From Anniella stebbinsi (lineage: Eukaryota; Chordata; Lepidosauria; Squamata; Anniellidae), in the NCBI GenBank assembly GCA_029215795.1, contig JARDYH010000002.1, positions 6,949,501 to 7,013,500 of the forward strand: a DNA stretch of 64,000 nucleotides. The letters run 5' to 3'. Shown piece by piece: positions 43,369 to 54,064 of this stretch (position 1 is the first letter of the stretch; every line of letters begins with the position of its first letter). The notes beneath the pieces were generated by a model. That model saw nothing but the letters and a program-made list of their open reading frames with translations, was not told the DNA's origin and did not search any database. The position numbers and the translations under genes were made by a program.

Positions 43369-43884
43369 GGCCCTGTGATTCACCTTCCTCTTACCACTTA
43401 TATTTAGCCAAGCAAAATCTGTGGTGTGATTCCATCGCATTGCAAGCAGAGTAGGGCTGGAAATCTGAAATGCAACATTATCTCGTCCTGCAATTCGCAT
43501 TGCTAAATGTAACACAAGAGGAGATGCAGAGCTCTTTAGCAACAGACATGCATTAGCTGCAAGATGTGGTCCTAGTTTTCATGTAATTATGTCTAATGTG
43601 CCATCAGGCAAGGGGCTTAATTAGAATCTACATCCATGGCTCATAGGATGAGTCTATGAAAAAAAAATGGTAGTATCTGTTTTGCCTCCATTGGTAGCAG
43701 CAGGTTAATTGTTTCAATTAACCTCTGAGCTGCTGAATATTTCAGCCTAAGAATCTAACATTTCTTTTTAGTAAGAATTTGTCCCTCTACGTGAATGCAG
43801 CTCAGTGCATTACCCAGACATCACAGTTGCCTGGGAATAAGGTGGGCACCATTACTAGAGCCTAGTGGAGATCTGTCCCTGGTG
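43369..43884. other. unassigned repeat-free DNA
   Basis: No gene or known repeat. It is a candidate for conserved non-coding sequence, but there is no direct evidence. Confidence 0.25.
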
Positions 43885-44362
43885 GAGAACTCAGCCAGAC
43901 AATAATTCTAATCCAAGCAAGGGGATGTTAGGCATACATTAAACTTCTACCAAGATAATCAAGGCAATGCAAAGTAAGGCAAAATTCAGGTCCCAATCAA
44001 GGAGAGACCAATAAGGAAAAGTCCAAGAAAATCCACTAGCACCCTGGATAGCTCCATGCGAAATCAAGACTGAAATAGCATAGGAGCAGACGTATGTGGG
44101 GCTTCAGCAGCAAGCCATAAATAGTGCAGCAGATGGTTCCAGTGGAGCTTCTGGGCTGGAGTCTTCAGAGTCAGATGATAGCAATGTGACTTCCTCAGGC
44201 CAGAGAGATGCAAGCCAAAAAGGCCCTCTTGTTCTGCAGTTTCCAGGGCTGTGGGGACATCTGGGACTGGTTCTGAGTTGAATCCTCTGTTTCCCTCTGA
44301 TGTTCTTTCTGAATCCATGGCCTCATTCCCTGAAGGTGGGCAGTTGGGACCTGGGGTCATGA
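43885..44362 (-). repeat. possible LTR fragment
   Basis: On the minus strand the sequence begins TGTCATGACCCCAGGTCCCA, a plausible LTR start. It has a TATA-like 'ctatttatggcttgctgctg' about 270 bases in, followed by pyrimidine-rich sequence. No second LTR, primer-binding site or target duplication was found. The alternative is a random old repeat. The minus-strand frame 44064-44360 has no domain. Confidence 0.28.
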
Positions 44363-44816
44363 CAACTCTGTGGCTAATGCAGTGTATTCAGCCCCTCTGA
44401 TACACCTTCATAATGGAGACCCTGTTGGCTGTCCAAAGAACAGCTGATATTCTTCAATGATTTAAGCCACCAGTCCACTTTTGCACATGATGCAGCAACT
44501 TACTTGAATCTAAGCCAGTGGTGGCGTGGTGACAGTTTCTTGTTGGCGAATAACCTTAGAACTCTATGGATGCTCTATTTAGGCCTATGAAGGAAAGGCA
44601 GGATAAGAACACACTTGATGGTCCACAACCAAGAAGGTCTACATTCAATAGGGCACATGTTCTGATGAAAGAAAAGCTAGGTGGATCCTCCAGCTATGCA
44701 GTTCAGCAACCTTGAGGTAAAATAAACTAGATGTGACCTCTAGGCTACAGAGATGCTACTGTTACACAACAGATTTTTTTTAAAAAAATTGCAGTCTTAA
44801 GAACTGTGGTTTTGCT
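44363..44816. other. unassigned DNA
   Basis: Nothing recognised. Confidence 0.3.
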
Positions 44817-44824
44817 AACAACAA

Positions 44825-45144
44825 TAGGGTGACCAGATAAAATCCAGGTCAGGGCTCATGTAACTTTAACAGTTGTAGAGCAAAGGGAATTTCAGCCAGT
44901 GTCATTTGTATGCAATTAGTTCCTGGTGAAATTCCCTCTTCATCACAACAGTTAAAGTTGCAGGCACTATACTAGAGTGACCATACGCAAAAGAAGGCAG
45001 GGCCCCTGCAACTTTAACTGTTGTGATGAAGAGGGAATTTTACCAGGAACTAATTGCATACAAATGACATTGGCTGAAATTCCCTTTTCTCTACAACTGT
45101 TAAAGTTACAAGAGCCCTGACCTGGATTTTATCTGGTCACCCTA
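44825..45144. mobile_element. hAT-type foldback element, TAGGGTGACCAGATAAAATC family (copy 3)
   Basis: Ends are TAGGGTGACCAGATAAAATC and its inverted right end. The flanks aacaacaa (44817-44824) and aacaacac (45145-45152) match at 7 of 8. The centre has 'agagtgaccatacgcaaaag'. 320 bp, non-coding. Confidence 0.92.
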
Positions 45145-46047
45145 AACAACACCAACAACAAAATCAATCAAACAAACACACATACCCACCAAAAGATAAG
45201 CCCCTCTTCTCACCTCACAGGAAATTGAATGAGGAAATAAAATGTGACACAGGTTGTTCCAGAAATTCTCCAGTTTTGGTTTCCAGGAAGAAACTAGACT
45301 TCAGAATGGGATAGATTATTATTATTATTTTCCTAGGAAAGCTCTTAGAATCTTTCCCACCATTTAAAAAAATCTTGTTTGGCACTGTTGTCCCTCCTGG
45401 CTGCTATTTTCTGCAGAAGAAAAAAAAAGAAATGTTTCAAGTGGCTTTCAGAGGGTGCCAGTTTACCTCAGATGAATGTGTAGCATGGCTGGCCCAGGCC
45501 ACTGGCCAATCCCCAGATGCTCAGAGTGTGGCGCAACTGAGAATTGGCCAAAAGTTTATTCTTAGCTCTTCTTTCTCTCCCACTCATTCTCCAACTCTCC
45601 GTCTGCATCCCCTCTCTCAGCTTGTTTAACAGCTTGTGCATTTTGTAATGCCTTCTTTCATTGCCATGGCAACCGTTAAAATTAAGGTGAGTATGAGGAG
45701 AGAGTTTGGCATGTGCACCAGGAAGGCCAGCAAAACCAAACCTGTGTTTTTTTTCTCCATTGTTGCTATGGAATCACCATGTGATGAGAAGACAATGGGC
45801 AAAAAAGATTCCTTTCCTTTGATGCTCGACTGCTGAAACTTTTTGCCACAGTCCAAAGCAAGCTCTGTATGTTCTGATGGAGAAAGGAAAGAGGAGTCTT
45901 TCCATGTAACAAGGTTCTAGTGCTCAGGAGTAGACCCACCTCATGCCTGCAACAGGCCATTGATTTCAGTGGGTTTCAAACATCCTGCCATAAGAGAATC
46001 CACATTGATTCACCCATTGAGAAGCCACTGAACATTACAGGAGGAGC
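45145..46047. other. unassigned DNA
   Basis: No gene is supported. The piece at 45920-45985 has the 'agtagaccca' / 'ttgatttcagtggg' words of the old interspersed repeat seen at 832-968. Confidence 0.3.
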
Positions 46048-46245
46048 CTTAGTTCAGCCATAGAGGACATGTTTTTGTTTTGTTTTTTCATGCAAAAGGT
46101 CATAGGTCCAATCCCTGGTGTCTCCAGCTAAAATGATTGGATCACTGGTAGAGGGCTACCTGAGACCTTGGAGAAGAGTCATAGTAGATATTGCTGGACT
46201 AGATGGATGTATAGTCTGGCATGGTATAAGGCTTCCTTTGGACAT
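46048..46245 (+). repeat. tRNA-derived SINE
   Basis: 'gccttagttcagccatagag' is a degraded tRNA A-box region and 'ggtccaatccctggtgtctc' carries the B box (GGTCCAATCC). The body has 'gggctacctgagaccttgga', and the tail reads 'tattgctggactagatggat' and 'ggcatggtataaggcttcct'. A T-rich insertion lies between the boxes. It is not a functional tRNA gene. Confidence 0.78.
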
Positions 46246-46359
46246 TAGCTCCTACTCCGATACGTGGTGTAATATCGTGGTTATGCGGTATGGCGAAAGA
46301 CATCCCTGCCTCAAATATCAAATGGAATGGCCCAAGGCATGGTCTTGAGACATTGATGC

Positions 46360-46425
46360 AATTATCATGGCGAAGCTAAGCAGGCCTGAGTTTGGGTAAT
46401 GCCTGAATGGGAGGCAGCTTGTGCC
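46360..46425 (+). repeat. 5S rRNA-derived fragment (SINE or pseudogene)
   Basis: 'gaagctaagcaggcctgag', then 'tttgggtaatgcctgaatgg' and 'gaggc', follow the 5S rRNA internal control region (AAGCTAAGCAGGGTCGGGCC, then TGGTTAGTACTTGGATGGGA) closely, with several substitutions. Only this part is present, so it is not a 5S gene. 5S-derived SINE heads are known in vertebrates. Confidence 0.75.
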
Positions 46426-46433
46426 CCATGCAT

Positions 46434-46653
46434 CAGTGGAGGCTGACGGCTCCTATTTCAGAGGGATGGTGAATCTGCTCCAGGTTTCAACCACAACCTG
46501 TCAGAACTCAAAAGGACCCAGCCAAGGTTCTGAACTGATTTGGGGGATTGAGTCCAGCACTTTAGACAGACCCTTTCACTTTCTGACTGGTTCTAGCTAA
46601 AACCCAGAGAGGATTCACTGCCCCTCTGAAATAGGACCCTCCAGCCTTCACTG
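46434..46653. mobile_element. hAT-type TIR element (CAGTGGAGGCTG ends, 220 bp)
   Basis: Left end CAGTGGAGGCTGACGGCTCC and right end 'ggaccctccagccttcactg' are inverted repeats. 'tatttcagaggga' and 'ccctctgaaata' extend the pairing inward. The flanks ccatgcat (46426-46433) and ccatgtca (46654-46661) share the first five bases. It is non-coding and sits immediately after the 5S-derived fragment. Confidence 0.78.
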
Positions 46654-46661
46654 CCATGTCA

Positions 46662-47092
46662 GTCATCCTGAAATCCAAGACAGAAGAAAAGAGGGATACA
46701 AATGAAGAAAAAGACGTCATCCAGCAGCCCACTAGGTGGCCTCATGCCAGCCACTGTACCCTCAGTTTCAACCCTTCTGTTTCTTCAGCAGCAAATTCCC
46801 ATACAGGTAATGATGCTGGTAATGATGTTCATTTTTACCTCTAGCAACAAGCTCTATCATTTCTAACTATTGTTGCACAACATAGGGTGGAATCCTGTTC
46901 ACACTTACTTGGAAATCATTCATATCAAACTCTGGGTAAGCCTGCCTACACTTGGTCTGCGATCCCAGAGGTGCACATGTGATACTGAAGACATGATGAG
47001 AACATTGAGGTCTGAAATGGCAGCAAGTCTGCTGGGAAATGAGACACAAGGGGAGTGTGCACTTTGGATGAGTGAGTGATGGCTAAGCGCAA
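46662..47092. other. unassigned DNA
   Basis: Nothing recognised. Confidence 0.3.
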
Positions 47093-47285
47093 TCTTCAGT
47101 ATCAGAGGCAGTAAGCCTGTATACATTAGTCACTGGGGAACATGGGTGGGAGGGAGCTGTTGCACCGTGTCCTGCTTGTGGGTCCCTGGTCGACAGTTGG
47201 TTGGCCGCCATGTGAACAGAGTGCTGAACTAAATGGACCCTAGGTCTGATCCAGCATCAGGGCTCTTCTTATGTTCTTATGAGTG
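47093..47285 (+). repeat. CR1-type LINE 3' end
   Basis: 'agtatcagaggcagtaagcc', 'gggaacatgggtgggaggga', 'cgtgtcctgcttgtgggtcc' and 'gaacagagtgctgaactaaa' lead to the end 'tcttcttatgttcttatgag', with octamer-like TTCTTATG repeats. This is the most complete copy of the 3' region also seen at 1717-1955 and 15805-16131. Confidence 0.8.
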
Positions 47286-47693
47286 ATGTTCAAGATTCTC
47301 TGAACATCATCTCACTGCTTAGCAAATGTTAGGTTCCTATTCATGTTGCAATTGCTGCTCACTCGGAATGAATGGGAAACGTGCACAAATTGAGTAGTAC
47401 TCAAATGGGAGATTTGTACAAGTATCCCCAAATTTGCACAGTCTCCTAATCGTTGAACCTTCCTCCATTGGCTAAAGCAGTCTACAAAGGAAATTTACAC
47501 AATTTAGGAAATTTGTGGAAATCAAACTGGGAATCAGTAACAAGATGAACACAAGCAGATGTTTAATGACATACACTATTTTCAGCCATTCAGAGTTTCA
47601 AACAGACCATGCTTGCATATTTTGTGAGCAAAACTAAAATTCTAATACAGCCCAAGTGTGTACCCTGCTTCTGAGCAGAATTGCATTCCTGAC
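47286..47693. repeat. interspersed repeat related to 3325-3610
   Basis: The order of 'gattctctgaacatcat', 'aaatgggagatttgtacaag' and 'gcacagtctcc' matches 3325-3610. The family is unnamed and non-coding, and its edges are approximate. Confidence 0.45.
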
Positions 47694-48158
47694 TAGGAAT
47701 GTATGAGAATTATGTCACTCTTCACAAATCATGCGAATTTATCACATTGGTTCATGATTTCCTGCACTTCTGTTTGCATTCAAAAGTGAACACTTACACA
47801 AATTTTGCACTTCCAAAAATGCACACAGATGCATGTGCCTTATTGGAGGTGTCCATTTGTTGAAATCCTCTCCCAATTCACATTTTCATACTTCAACATA
47901 TGGGGAAATTAGCCATATAGGTTGGGGAAAATGTGTGTGTGTGTGTATGTGTGTGTTTAATGCACTTTTGTTTCAATTGGGGAAAAATGTGCATTTTCAA
48001 AAATGCACATTTTTCCGAATTGAAAAATGCACTTTGTTTAATAAGAAAAGGGAAAAAAGAGAGAGATAGTCACATTTGGGAACACAAATGAAATCAAATG
48101 AGCTTAAAGGAAGAATTAGTAGAAACTCAATGAACTTGAACATGTTTGTCCATCCCTA
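47694..48158. mobile_element. possible TIR element (TAGGAATGTATGAG / CATCCCTA ends)
   Basis: Left end TAGGAATGTATG and right end GTCCATCCCTA resemble each other in inverted orientation. The flanks ttcctgac and cccctgat match at 5 of 8, differing only by transitions. The interior has 'aaatgcac' words, a (GT)n run near 47932-47957, and a small 'aatgtgcattttcaaaaatg' foldback. Confidence 0.45.
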
Positions 48159-49130
48159 CCCCTGATGTACTAGCAAACAGCTGATCAGTCGTCTGCCAGA
48201 AACCCCGATTCTTCAGGGGTACCTTGTTTCCTTGCACCATATTTCCCAGAAGATCCGCTGCAATTTCAGCAGCTATGGTAGCAGAGGTTGGAGCACTGGC
48301 CGCAGCGGCGGAGACTAGGGCTTGCACAAACAGCCATGTTGCCCACCTCTGTGTAAAGAAACCAACACTTTGACATTGGGTCCCTCCAGCTGTGTTTATA
48401 GCCAAGGATGACCGACCTCTGTGACTGGCCATGTCACTGCAAAGATGCTGATTTGATTGTGCCCATGTTTCCTGTTTAAAGAACAAAACACCAGCCTGTT
48501 TTAAGCAAGAGAGGCCTTATGTTGTACCTACTAACTTTTCTTTCTCTGCCTGCAGTGGATTTCATCATCATGTTTACGCCAGACATGTTGAAGTGCTATA
48601 CCACCAATAAAAAAAAACATAATGTGTGCAAAGGAACTCTGGAGGAAAGGTGGCAATGAAATACTTGGACCAGTCGTTTCGCAGGAATAAACTGGTGCAA
48701 TGCAGAAGGATTAAAGAAGAGTTATGGACTGCAAAATAGCAGTCTGTTTCTCCCTCCTTCCCTCCCCCTCTTTTTCTGTCTGTTGTTTTGGATTCTAGGA
48801 CATAAAGAAGATGTTACAGTTGATGTTACATGTAGATGCTGCCAAAAACATCAGGCTTCTTGCTCTATAGCCAGGTCATGTCTGGTGACACACAATATAT
48901 GATATGATTAAGGCTGACTGCGGCACTGGATGGGGGTCAGCAAGGTGTCATCCGGAGGTCACCACTATATGGGCCCCAGGGTGGGTGATCCCCCAGGGCA
49001 TTGCTAGGCCCGGGCCTCTAGGTGTATTTCATTAGGTCCAAGAGTTGTTCTTCAAGCCCCCAACCAAGTGCCCATTGATGCCAAAGGAATATTGTCTTTT
49101 CAGCTTAATTGTATGGGGTCATGTTGTGTG
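48159..49130. other. unassigned DNA with a possible 3' exon at 48556
   Basis: No gene is established. The minus-strand frame 48127-48486 is Ala/Thr-rich in the middle and unrecognised. A pyrimidine tract ending in CAG lies at 48533-48555. Confidence 0.3.
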
Positions 49131-49670
49131 TTCCCGGACTCTCAAGCAAGCACACATTCTGGCAAACTGACGCAGGACACCCAAATCAGTGAGGCTTCTT
49201 TATTGCAGGAAATCCCACAGCCAAAGCTTTATGGTTACAGACTTCAGAAATCATATAGCTGACGGTCAGTAGCTATAGGCACCAAGAAATTCCCAAATAG
49301 TCAAAAGCTAATCACTGCTACCATGACGAGATCCCCATCTATGTGGTTTCCCTGTTGCCATCTCCACAGTATTGAACATGGGAAGATCAATCCATACACG
49401 GGTTCCAAACCCAGACAATGGAGGGGGATGATTCCTGATAGGATCCCTCAGGAAATCAAAGGAGCAAATTCTTGAAAGGTCTAACAAACCACCCCAACCT
49501 CGGATCATATGTTGATAAATCCAGGCCACATGGTCAAGACTTAAACAAGATCACTGGGAAAGGTAAACCCTCAAATACAAGGAGTTCCATACCACTGCTT
49601 TCACACAAGCAACTCCTCACCACATCAGTCCAGACTGATGAAAGAAAGTCCAACTCTCAATGATCAATGT
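49131..49670 (-). repeat. possible LTR-type fragment
   Basis: On the minus strand 'cctgcaataaagaagcctca' is a polyadenylation-signal-containing block like the R region of an LTR. It is followed by a pyrimidine/GT-rich stretch ending near 'gaacacacaaca'. No primer-binding site or internal coding region was recognised. The downstream side (49210-49670) is unassigned. Confidence 0.27.
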
Positions 49671-49671
49671 C

Positions 49672-49723
49672 CAAAGTTTAATTTTTTGTAAACCACCCAG
49701 GGAGCTTCGGCTATAAATGTAAT

Positions 49724-49759
<36 letters not shown>
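49672..49759 (+). repeat. L2-clade LINE 3' terminus with (CAT)n tail
   Basis: 'ttttgtaaaccacccaggga' and 'gcttcggctataaatgtaat' match the L2 3' end, followed by (CAT)n to 49759. Confidence 0.8.
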
Positions 49760-50197
49760 GTCGGATGACGACAAACAAAGACACACAATCAACAGCAAAT
49801 GAGAGTTCAAGCCTATGAAAAGACTCACAGTAGTTTACATGGCAAGTTCTTAGTAATCCAAAGTTCTACTTTGGGGGGAGCATGGCAGAGTGCCAGCAGA
49901 GTCTCAGATGATGATGGATCCAAGCAGGGAGGTTTTCTGGGAATGCAGAGCAGATGTTCCTAGCAATGGCTCCTCGTCTTTGCATCAGCATAAAAATAGA
50001 GGTGTAGGCCTCTTCAAGACCATTTGACAAGGACTTTGGCCTTTTAGCAATGTCCCTGTCCAAACAGGGTGGAACTGTTCAGCCCATCAAGATGACATTT
50101 CAATCTGGGTGATCCTCCTACATCCCCCCACTCCCTGCTCTGAGAACAATTCACAGTTGACAACAATTAAGACCATAAAATACAACATGGTAAGATC
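49760..50197. other. unassigned DNA
   Basis: Nothing recognised. Confidence 0.3.
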
Positions 50198-51345
50198 TAG
50201 GGATGTGCACTGACCCCCCCCCCGGATCGGATTGGATAGCGGATCGGAATCAGACCTGGGGGGTCAGATTAGATCAGATTGGATCAGAGGTTGGGCAGAT
50301 TGGATCAGATCCAATCCCGATCCGTGGATTGGATTTCCGATCCGCGGATTGGACTCCATTTTGAATGCATTTCCCCATAGCCTAGTATTGTGTTACAAAA
50401 ATGCCTATAACTTTTTCATTTTTAAAGATAGAAGGATGTAACTTGGGCACTTTGTAGATAGGTTAGGGTAGTTATCTGTGAGAAATTTCAGAACAATTGG
50501 TGCAAGCATTTTGTGGTAATTAATTTTTTAATAAATAACCAGGAATGCCTATAACTTCTTCATTTTTTAAGTTCCACAAATGAAACTTTGCCACATTGTA
50601 GGTGGTACATTGGCACCTATGTGTGTGAAATTTCAGAAATGTAGGTGCTTGCCTTGTGTGGAAATTAATTTTAGAAAAATGGGTAGTGGTGGGGTAAATA
50701 CAGTTGTGCCTCCAACTTTTTTATTTTTAAAGATACAAACAGGAAACTTGGGCACATTACAGGTAACAATTTGCTTGATATGTGTGTCAAATTTCAGAAA
50801 GCTAGGTCTAGGCATGTGGTGGCAAGATATTTTTGAAAAATGAGGAAAGAAACACCTATAACTTTTTTATTTTAAAAGTTAGAAGTCTGAAAGTTGCTCA
50901 CTTTGTAGATGGGTTAGGGGTAGTTGTCTGTCAGAAATTTCAGAATGTTAGGTCCAGGTATTTTGTGGCTATGAATTTTTTAGATTAAAAGTTACAAAAG
51001 TTTTTCCACAGAGGCTTGGGCTGTCAATTGCACCCTGCTCCCCCGCCTCCCCCTCCCTCTTATCTGTCAAAACTCCATGTTGTTGTCACTTTTAATCTAA
51101 AAAATTGATAGCCACCAAATGCCTGGACCTATCTTTCTGAAATTTCTGACAGATAACTACCCCTAACCTATCTACAAAGTGAGCAACTTTCAGACTTCTA
51201 ACTTTTAAAATAAAAAAGTTATAGGCATTCCCTTCCTCATTTTTCAAAAAGACCTTGCCACTACACCCTTGAAGCTATGCTTCTGAAATTTCTCCACATT
51301 AGACACACCACTTTGGTTCACATGTGTGATAAATTTTAGAAGCAT
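50198..51345. mobile_element. foldback element E, copy 2
   Basis: Left end TAGGGATGTGCAC, then C-rich and GGATCGGATTGG sequence as in the GATCGG-repeat family, then 'gactccattttgaatgcatt'. The same ~155-bp tandem units as at 37034-38171 follow, then the hairpin centre (50995-51085, 'cttgggctgtcaattgcacc') and the mirrored right arm. Similarity to copy 1 ends at about 51330 ('ttcacatgtgtg'). Here it continues 'ataaattttagaagcatagc', which folds back on 'gctatgcttctgaaatttct' at about 51273-51292. No right TAGGG end or target duplication was found. Confidence 0.72.
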
Positions 51346-52384
51346 AGCATCCACCTACCCCCTGGCAGCTGTGGGGTCTTGCTAAACCAGAGCTGCCCTC
51401 CTGAGGAAGGACACAGGCACCCACTCAGCGTCCTGCCTGCCCTCTGCATGTAGCGGGGCCATTTTGGGAGGGTAAAGGGAGGCAGACTGTTCCGGACAGA
51501 AGCACAGGTTGGAGGGGGTGGAGGAATCTCCCCTGGGAACTCGGGCAGGTCCAGAAACCTATCGGAAATCTGTCCAGGTCCTCCCAGCTCCTGACAGTAT
51601 TCTTGAGTTGACGGCCCGCCTTCTGCCCCCCCCTTCCCCTAGAAGAGCTGATGCTGTCAAGTTGGGTCTGGGGGCTTCATTCGGGGATGGGAAAAGGGGC
51701 TCCAGTAGGCAATGGCTTGGGGGAAGGCATGGGCACTGGAGGGCTTCTTTACTGCACGCCCCTTTCAAGCCAGGGAGGGATTCCGAGGGTCAGCCCCGTT
51801 CCATTCCCCTCTGGGCTACTTTCTAAAGAGTGAGGTGCCGGGCTCACACCTGTCTGCCTGCCTGCCTGCCCGCTAACCCCTCAGACGAAAAGCACTCTGC
51901 ATATATGAAGGGGCGCTCTCTTCCCCGACTGATCCTCTGGGTTTCAAACAGTATTTTGGAGCGCCGAGGTTCCGATGGCACGGCGATTTGGCTTGCAAAG
52001 GGGCTGCCTGCCCAGGCTTGGAGGCTGGGCCCGCTGTATTGGGCCCACGCCCAAGAGTGGTTGACCAGAGATGGAGGGATGGAGGGGGAGGAGGCAGCTC
52101 CATCTCCCACCTACCCACCCATCCCAGGCGGAGAAGAAGCGGGCGTGCACAGAGGAGCCGAGCCGGGCAAGGAAGGTGGCCGCATCCAGCCCCCTTCTGC
52201 GCGGGCTTCCTGGCTCAAGGCTTCCTGGCTCAAAGCCCCTGCACAAAGCTGTTGTCCCATTTGGACCTCCGTTTGGGTATGGAAGTGACATTTATAGTGT
52301 TCTGCACTTGGCAGAGGTGCAAGTCATACAATAACAAAGTGTGCATTCTCACTGTAGAATATTATGGTGAATCAGACATAATAT
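51346..52384. other. GC-rich non-repetitive stretch with several CpGs
   Basis: It is unlike the rest of the window: GC-rich without palindromes or recognised repeats, with open frames on both strands (51509-51826 plus, 51830-52288 plus, 51944-52291 minus). None encodes a domain I recognise. It could be a CpG-island-like promoter, a first exon of an unseen gene, or simply GC-rich sequence. Splice sites and transcription cannot be judged from here. Confidence 0.3.
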
Positions 52385-52505
52385 GTTGTATGTTTTTGCT
52401 GTTTTAATTTTTGTATATTGTTTTTAATCCTATGTAAACCGCCCAGAGAGCTTCGGCTATGGGGCGGTATACAAATGTAATAAATAAATAAATAAATAAA
52501 TAAAT
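52385..52505 (+). repeat. L2-clade LINE 3' terminus
   Basis: 'ttttgctgttttaatttttg', 'accgcccagagagcttcggc' and 'ggggcggtatacaaatgtaa' followed by (AAAT)n at 52480-52505. It shows little divergence in the terminal 70 bases, so it is a relatively young end. Confidence 0.9.
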
Positions 52506-53551
52506 CTTCTTGGGAACTAACTGATTGATGGGGAAGCTTTGGCCTTGCTTCTTGACACAACAGCCTTGGAACACAGTGCCCGTTAGTGCACTATAGATAA
52601 GGCACTAGGCTTGTTAAAGGATACAGGTGCTTGCTCTATATGAGATCATTGCTTACATTTGACCGTCCTTTGATCCATTTTTCCCAGCAATTAGCAAGAT
52701 GCTTACGCAGCAATACAGCAAACCAGCAAGCTGTGCAGTAAGAAGTAGAGACAGCCACTACCCAGAAGCTTTTGAGCAACTGTGGCTTGCTGGCTTTCAG
52801 GCCTAGACAGCACACCCCCATTTTGCATAAATATGGAGGCTTGGAAGTTTCCGGAAATGTAATGTTACATAAATGGGGGCAGCAGAGGATGTTCCAACAG
52901 CTTCTGGGAGTGCCCGCCACCACCTCTGCTTTTCTTGGCCTTGGGGCAGAGCAAGGGGATGTGGAAAATGTAGACATGTCTTGTGTTGAAATTTAGCGAA
53001 ACATCTTTCCCTCTCCTAAAAAATAATTGTATGGTCTCAGCTTGCCAAATGAATTTATTACAGTGCACTAAAACAATGGCTTCTAAAAACATGCTTATAA
53101 GTAAGCATTTGAAACCATACATTTAAGACCAATTCAGAGGGCCCTGGAATTATACTGAAATGCTCATTGAGAGCTCATGAGCTAAATGGGTGCTCATGAC
53201 TCATGACTTAGATTAGCTGTCAAGCCGAGTCTGGATGTTTCAGTATGTGTAAACATTTCACCACATCACCATAATGTCATCTTCTATGAGAATAGTTATG
53301 TTGTGGGGAGTCCACACATTGAACATCAAAACTAACATTCACACTATAGCAGCGACATCACTATTTCACTGTGCACTAAATTCAAACTTTTTAGGCGTGC
53401 CCAATCCTGTTTTGGTGATTGAGAGAGCCTGAGATGTTATAGCAGCAGTCATGGACAGAGAACTTTGGAGAGGAGAACATGTAGAATAGAATCCTCTTTA
53501 GCTTTCCCCTTCTCTGAACATACCTCAGATGTTTTGCTGTAGCCGAAACTT
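52506..53551. other. unassigned DNA
   Basis: No gene is supported. 52795-52880 carries the 'ccccattttgcataaatatg' / 'ttacataaatggggg' foldback words also seen at 18500-18620. Confidence 0.3.
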
Positions 53552-53679
53552 GGGCCCTTTCTACACCATAGAGATGTAGAGGGAGGGAGGGCAACCCCGG
53601 AAGTACCTAATACACACCATAGGCGCACAGGGACCACCCGGGGGCCATCCCAGGCAAACAGCCTGGTGTAGAAACGGCC
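53552..53679. mobile_element. GGCCCTTTCTACACC TIR element (copy 4, 128 bp)
   Basis: Left end GGGCCCTTTCTACACC and right end GGTGTAGAAACGGCC. The core matches 41547-41673 ('agtacctaatacacacca', 'ccaggcaaacagcctgg'). It is a minimal derivative. The target duplication is unresolved. Confidence 0.8.
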
Positions 53680-53877
53680 TTCGTGGCAATGCAGCTTGGA
53701 ATTGGCAGTGAGTTGGCAAATTTAGAAAAATGAAAATTCACATCCAGCCTTCAGTGTTGACTTCGCCAATCAACGGATTGGTGCACGAGTGATACACATG
53801 GTCTGGAACTAAACTTAAGAGAGGAAGACCTACAATGCAATCCTATGCTGTCAACTCAGTTGGAAACACAATAGGTC
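53680..53877. other. unassigned DNA
   Basis: Nothing recognised apart from old-repeat words near 53838-53877. Confidence 0.25.
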
Positions 53878-54064
53878 AGACCTACACCAAGCAGTATATA
53901 GCACTGTGAAAGCAGTATGAAAGCGGGATATGGTATGTGACAATGGGCCCCAACAGTTGTCAGTGCACTTCAATACCGCTATAAAACAGTAGTGTAGATC
54001 CTGCCTCCATATACTGCTTTCATACCATTTTCATAGTGCAATATCCTGCTTGGTGTGGATTAGG
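53878..54064. mobile_element. foldback TIR element (ACACCAAGCAG ends, about 187 bp)
   Basis: The left arm 'ctacaccaagcagtatatag' plus 'cactgtgaaagcagtatgaa' pairs with the right arm 'ttcataccattttcatagtg' plus 'caatatcctgcttggtgtgg' over about 50 bases. The centre has 'gggccccaacagttgtcagt', also found at about 10890-10915. It is inserted in an old interspersed repeat whose halves flank it (53838-53877 and 54067-54125). Target duplication not resolved. Confidence 0.6.

Noticed and set aside
46360..46425. a functional 5S rRNA gene
   Set aside because: Only the internal control region is present, with several substitutions; the rest of the 120-nt gene is absent.
48127..48486. 119-codon minus-strand open frame with an Ala/Thr-rich centre
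   Set aside because: No domain, no splice framing, and its end overlaps the edge of a possible TIR element.
50160..50300. GATC-rich stretches as methylation or regulatory islands in their own right
   Set aside because: The GATCGG/GATCC words are subterminal repeats of the transposon family and appear only at element ends.
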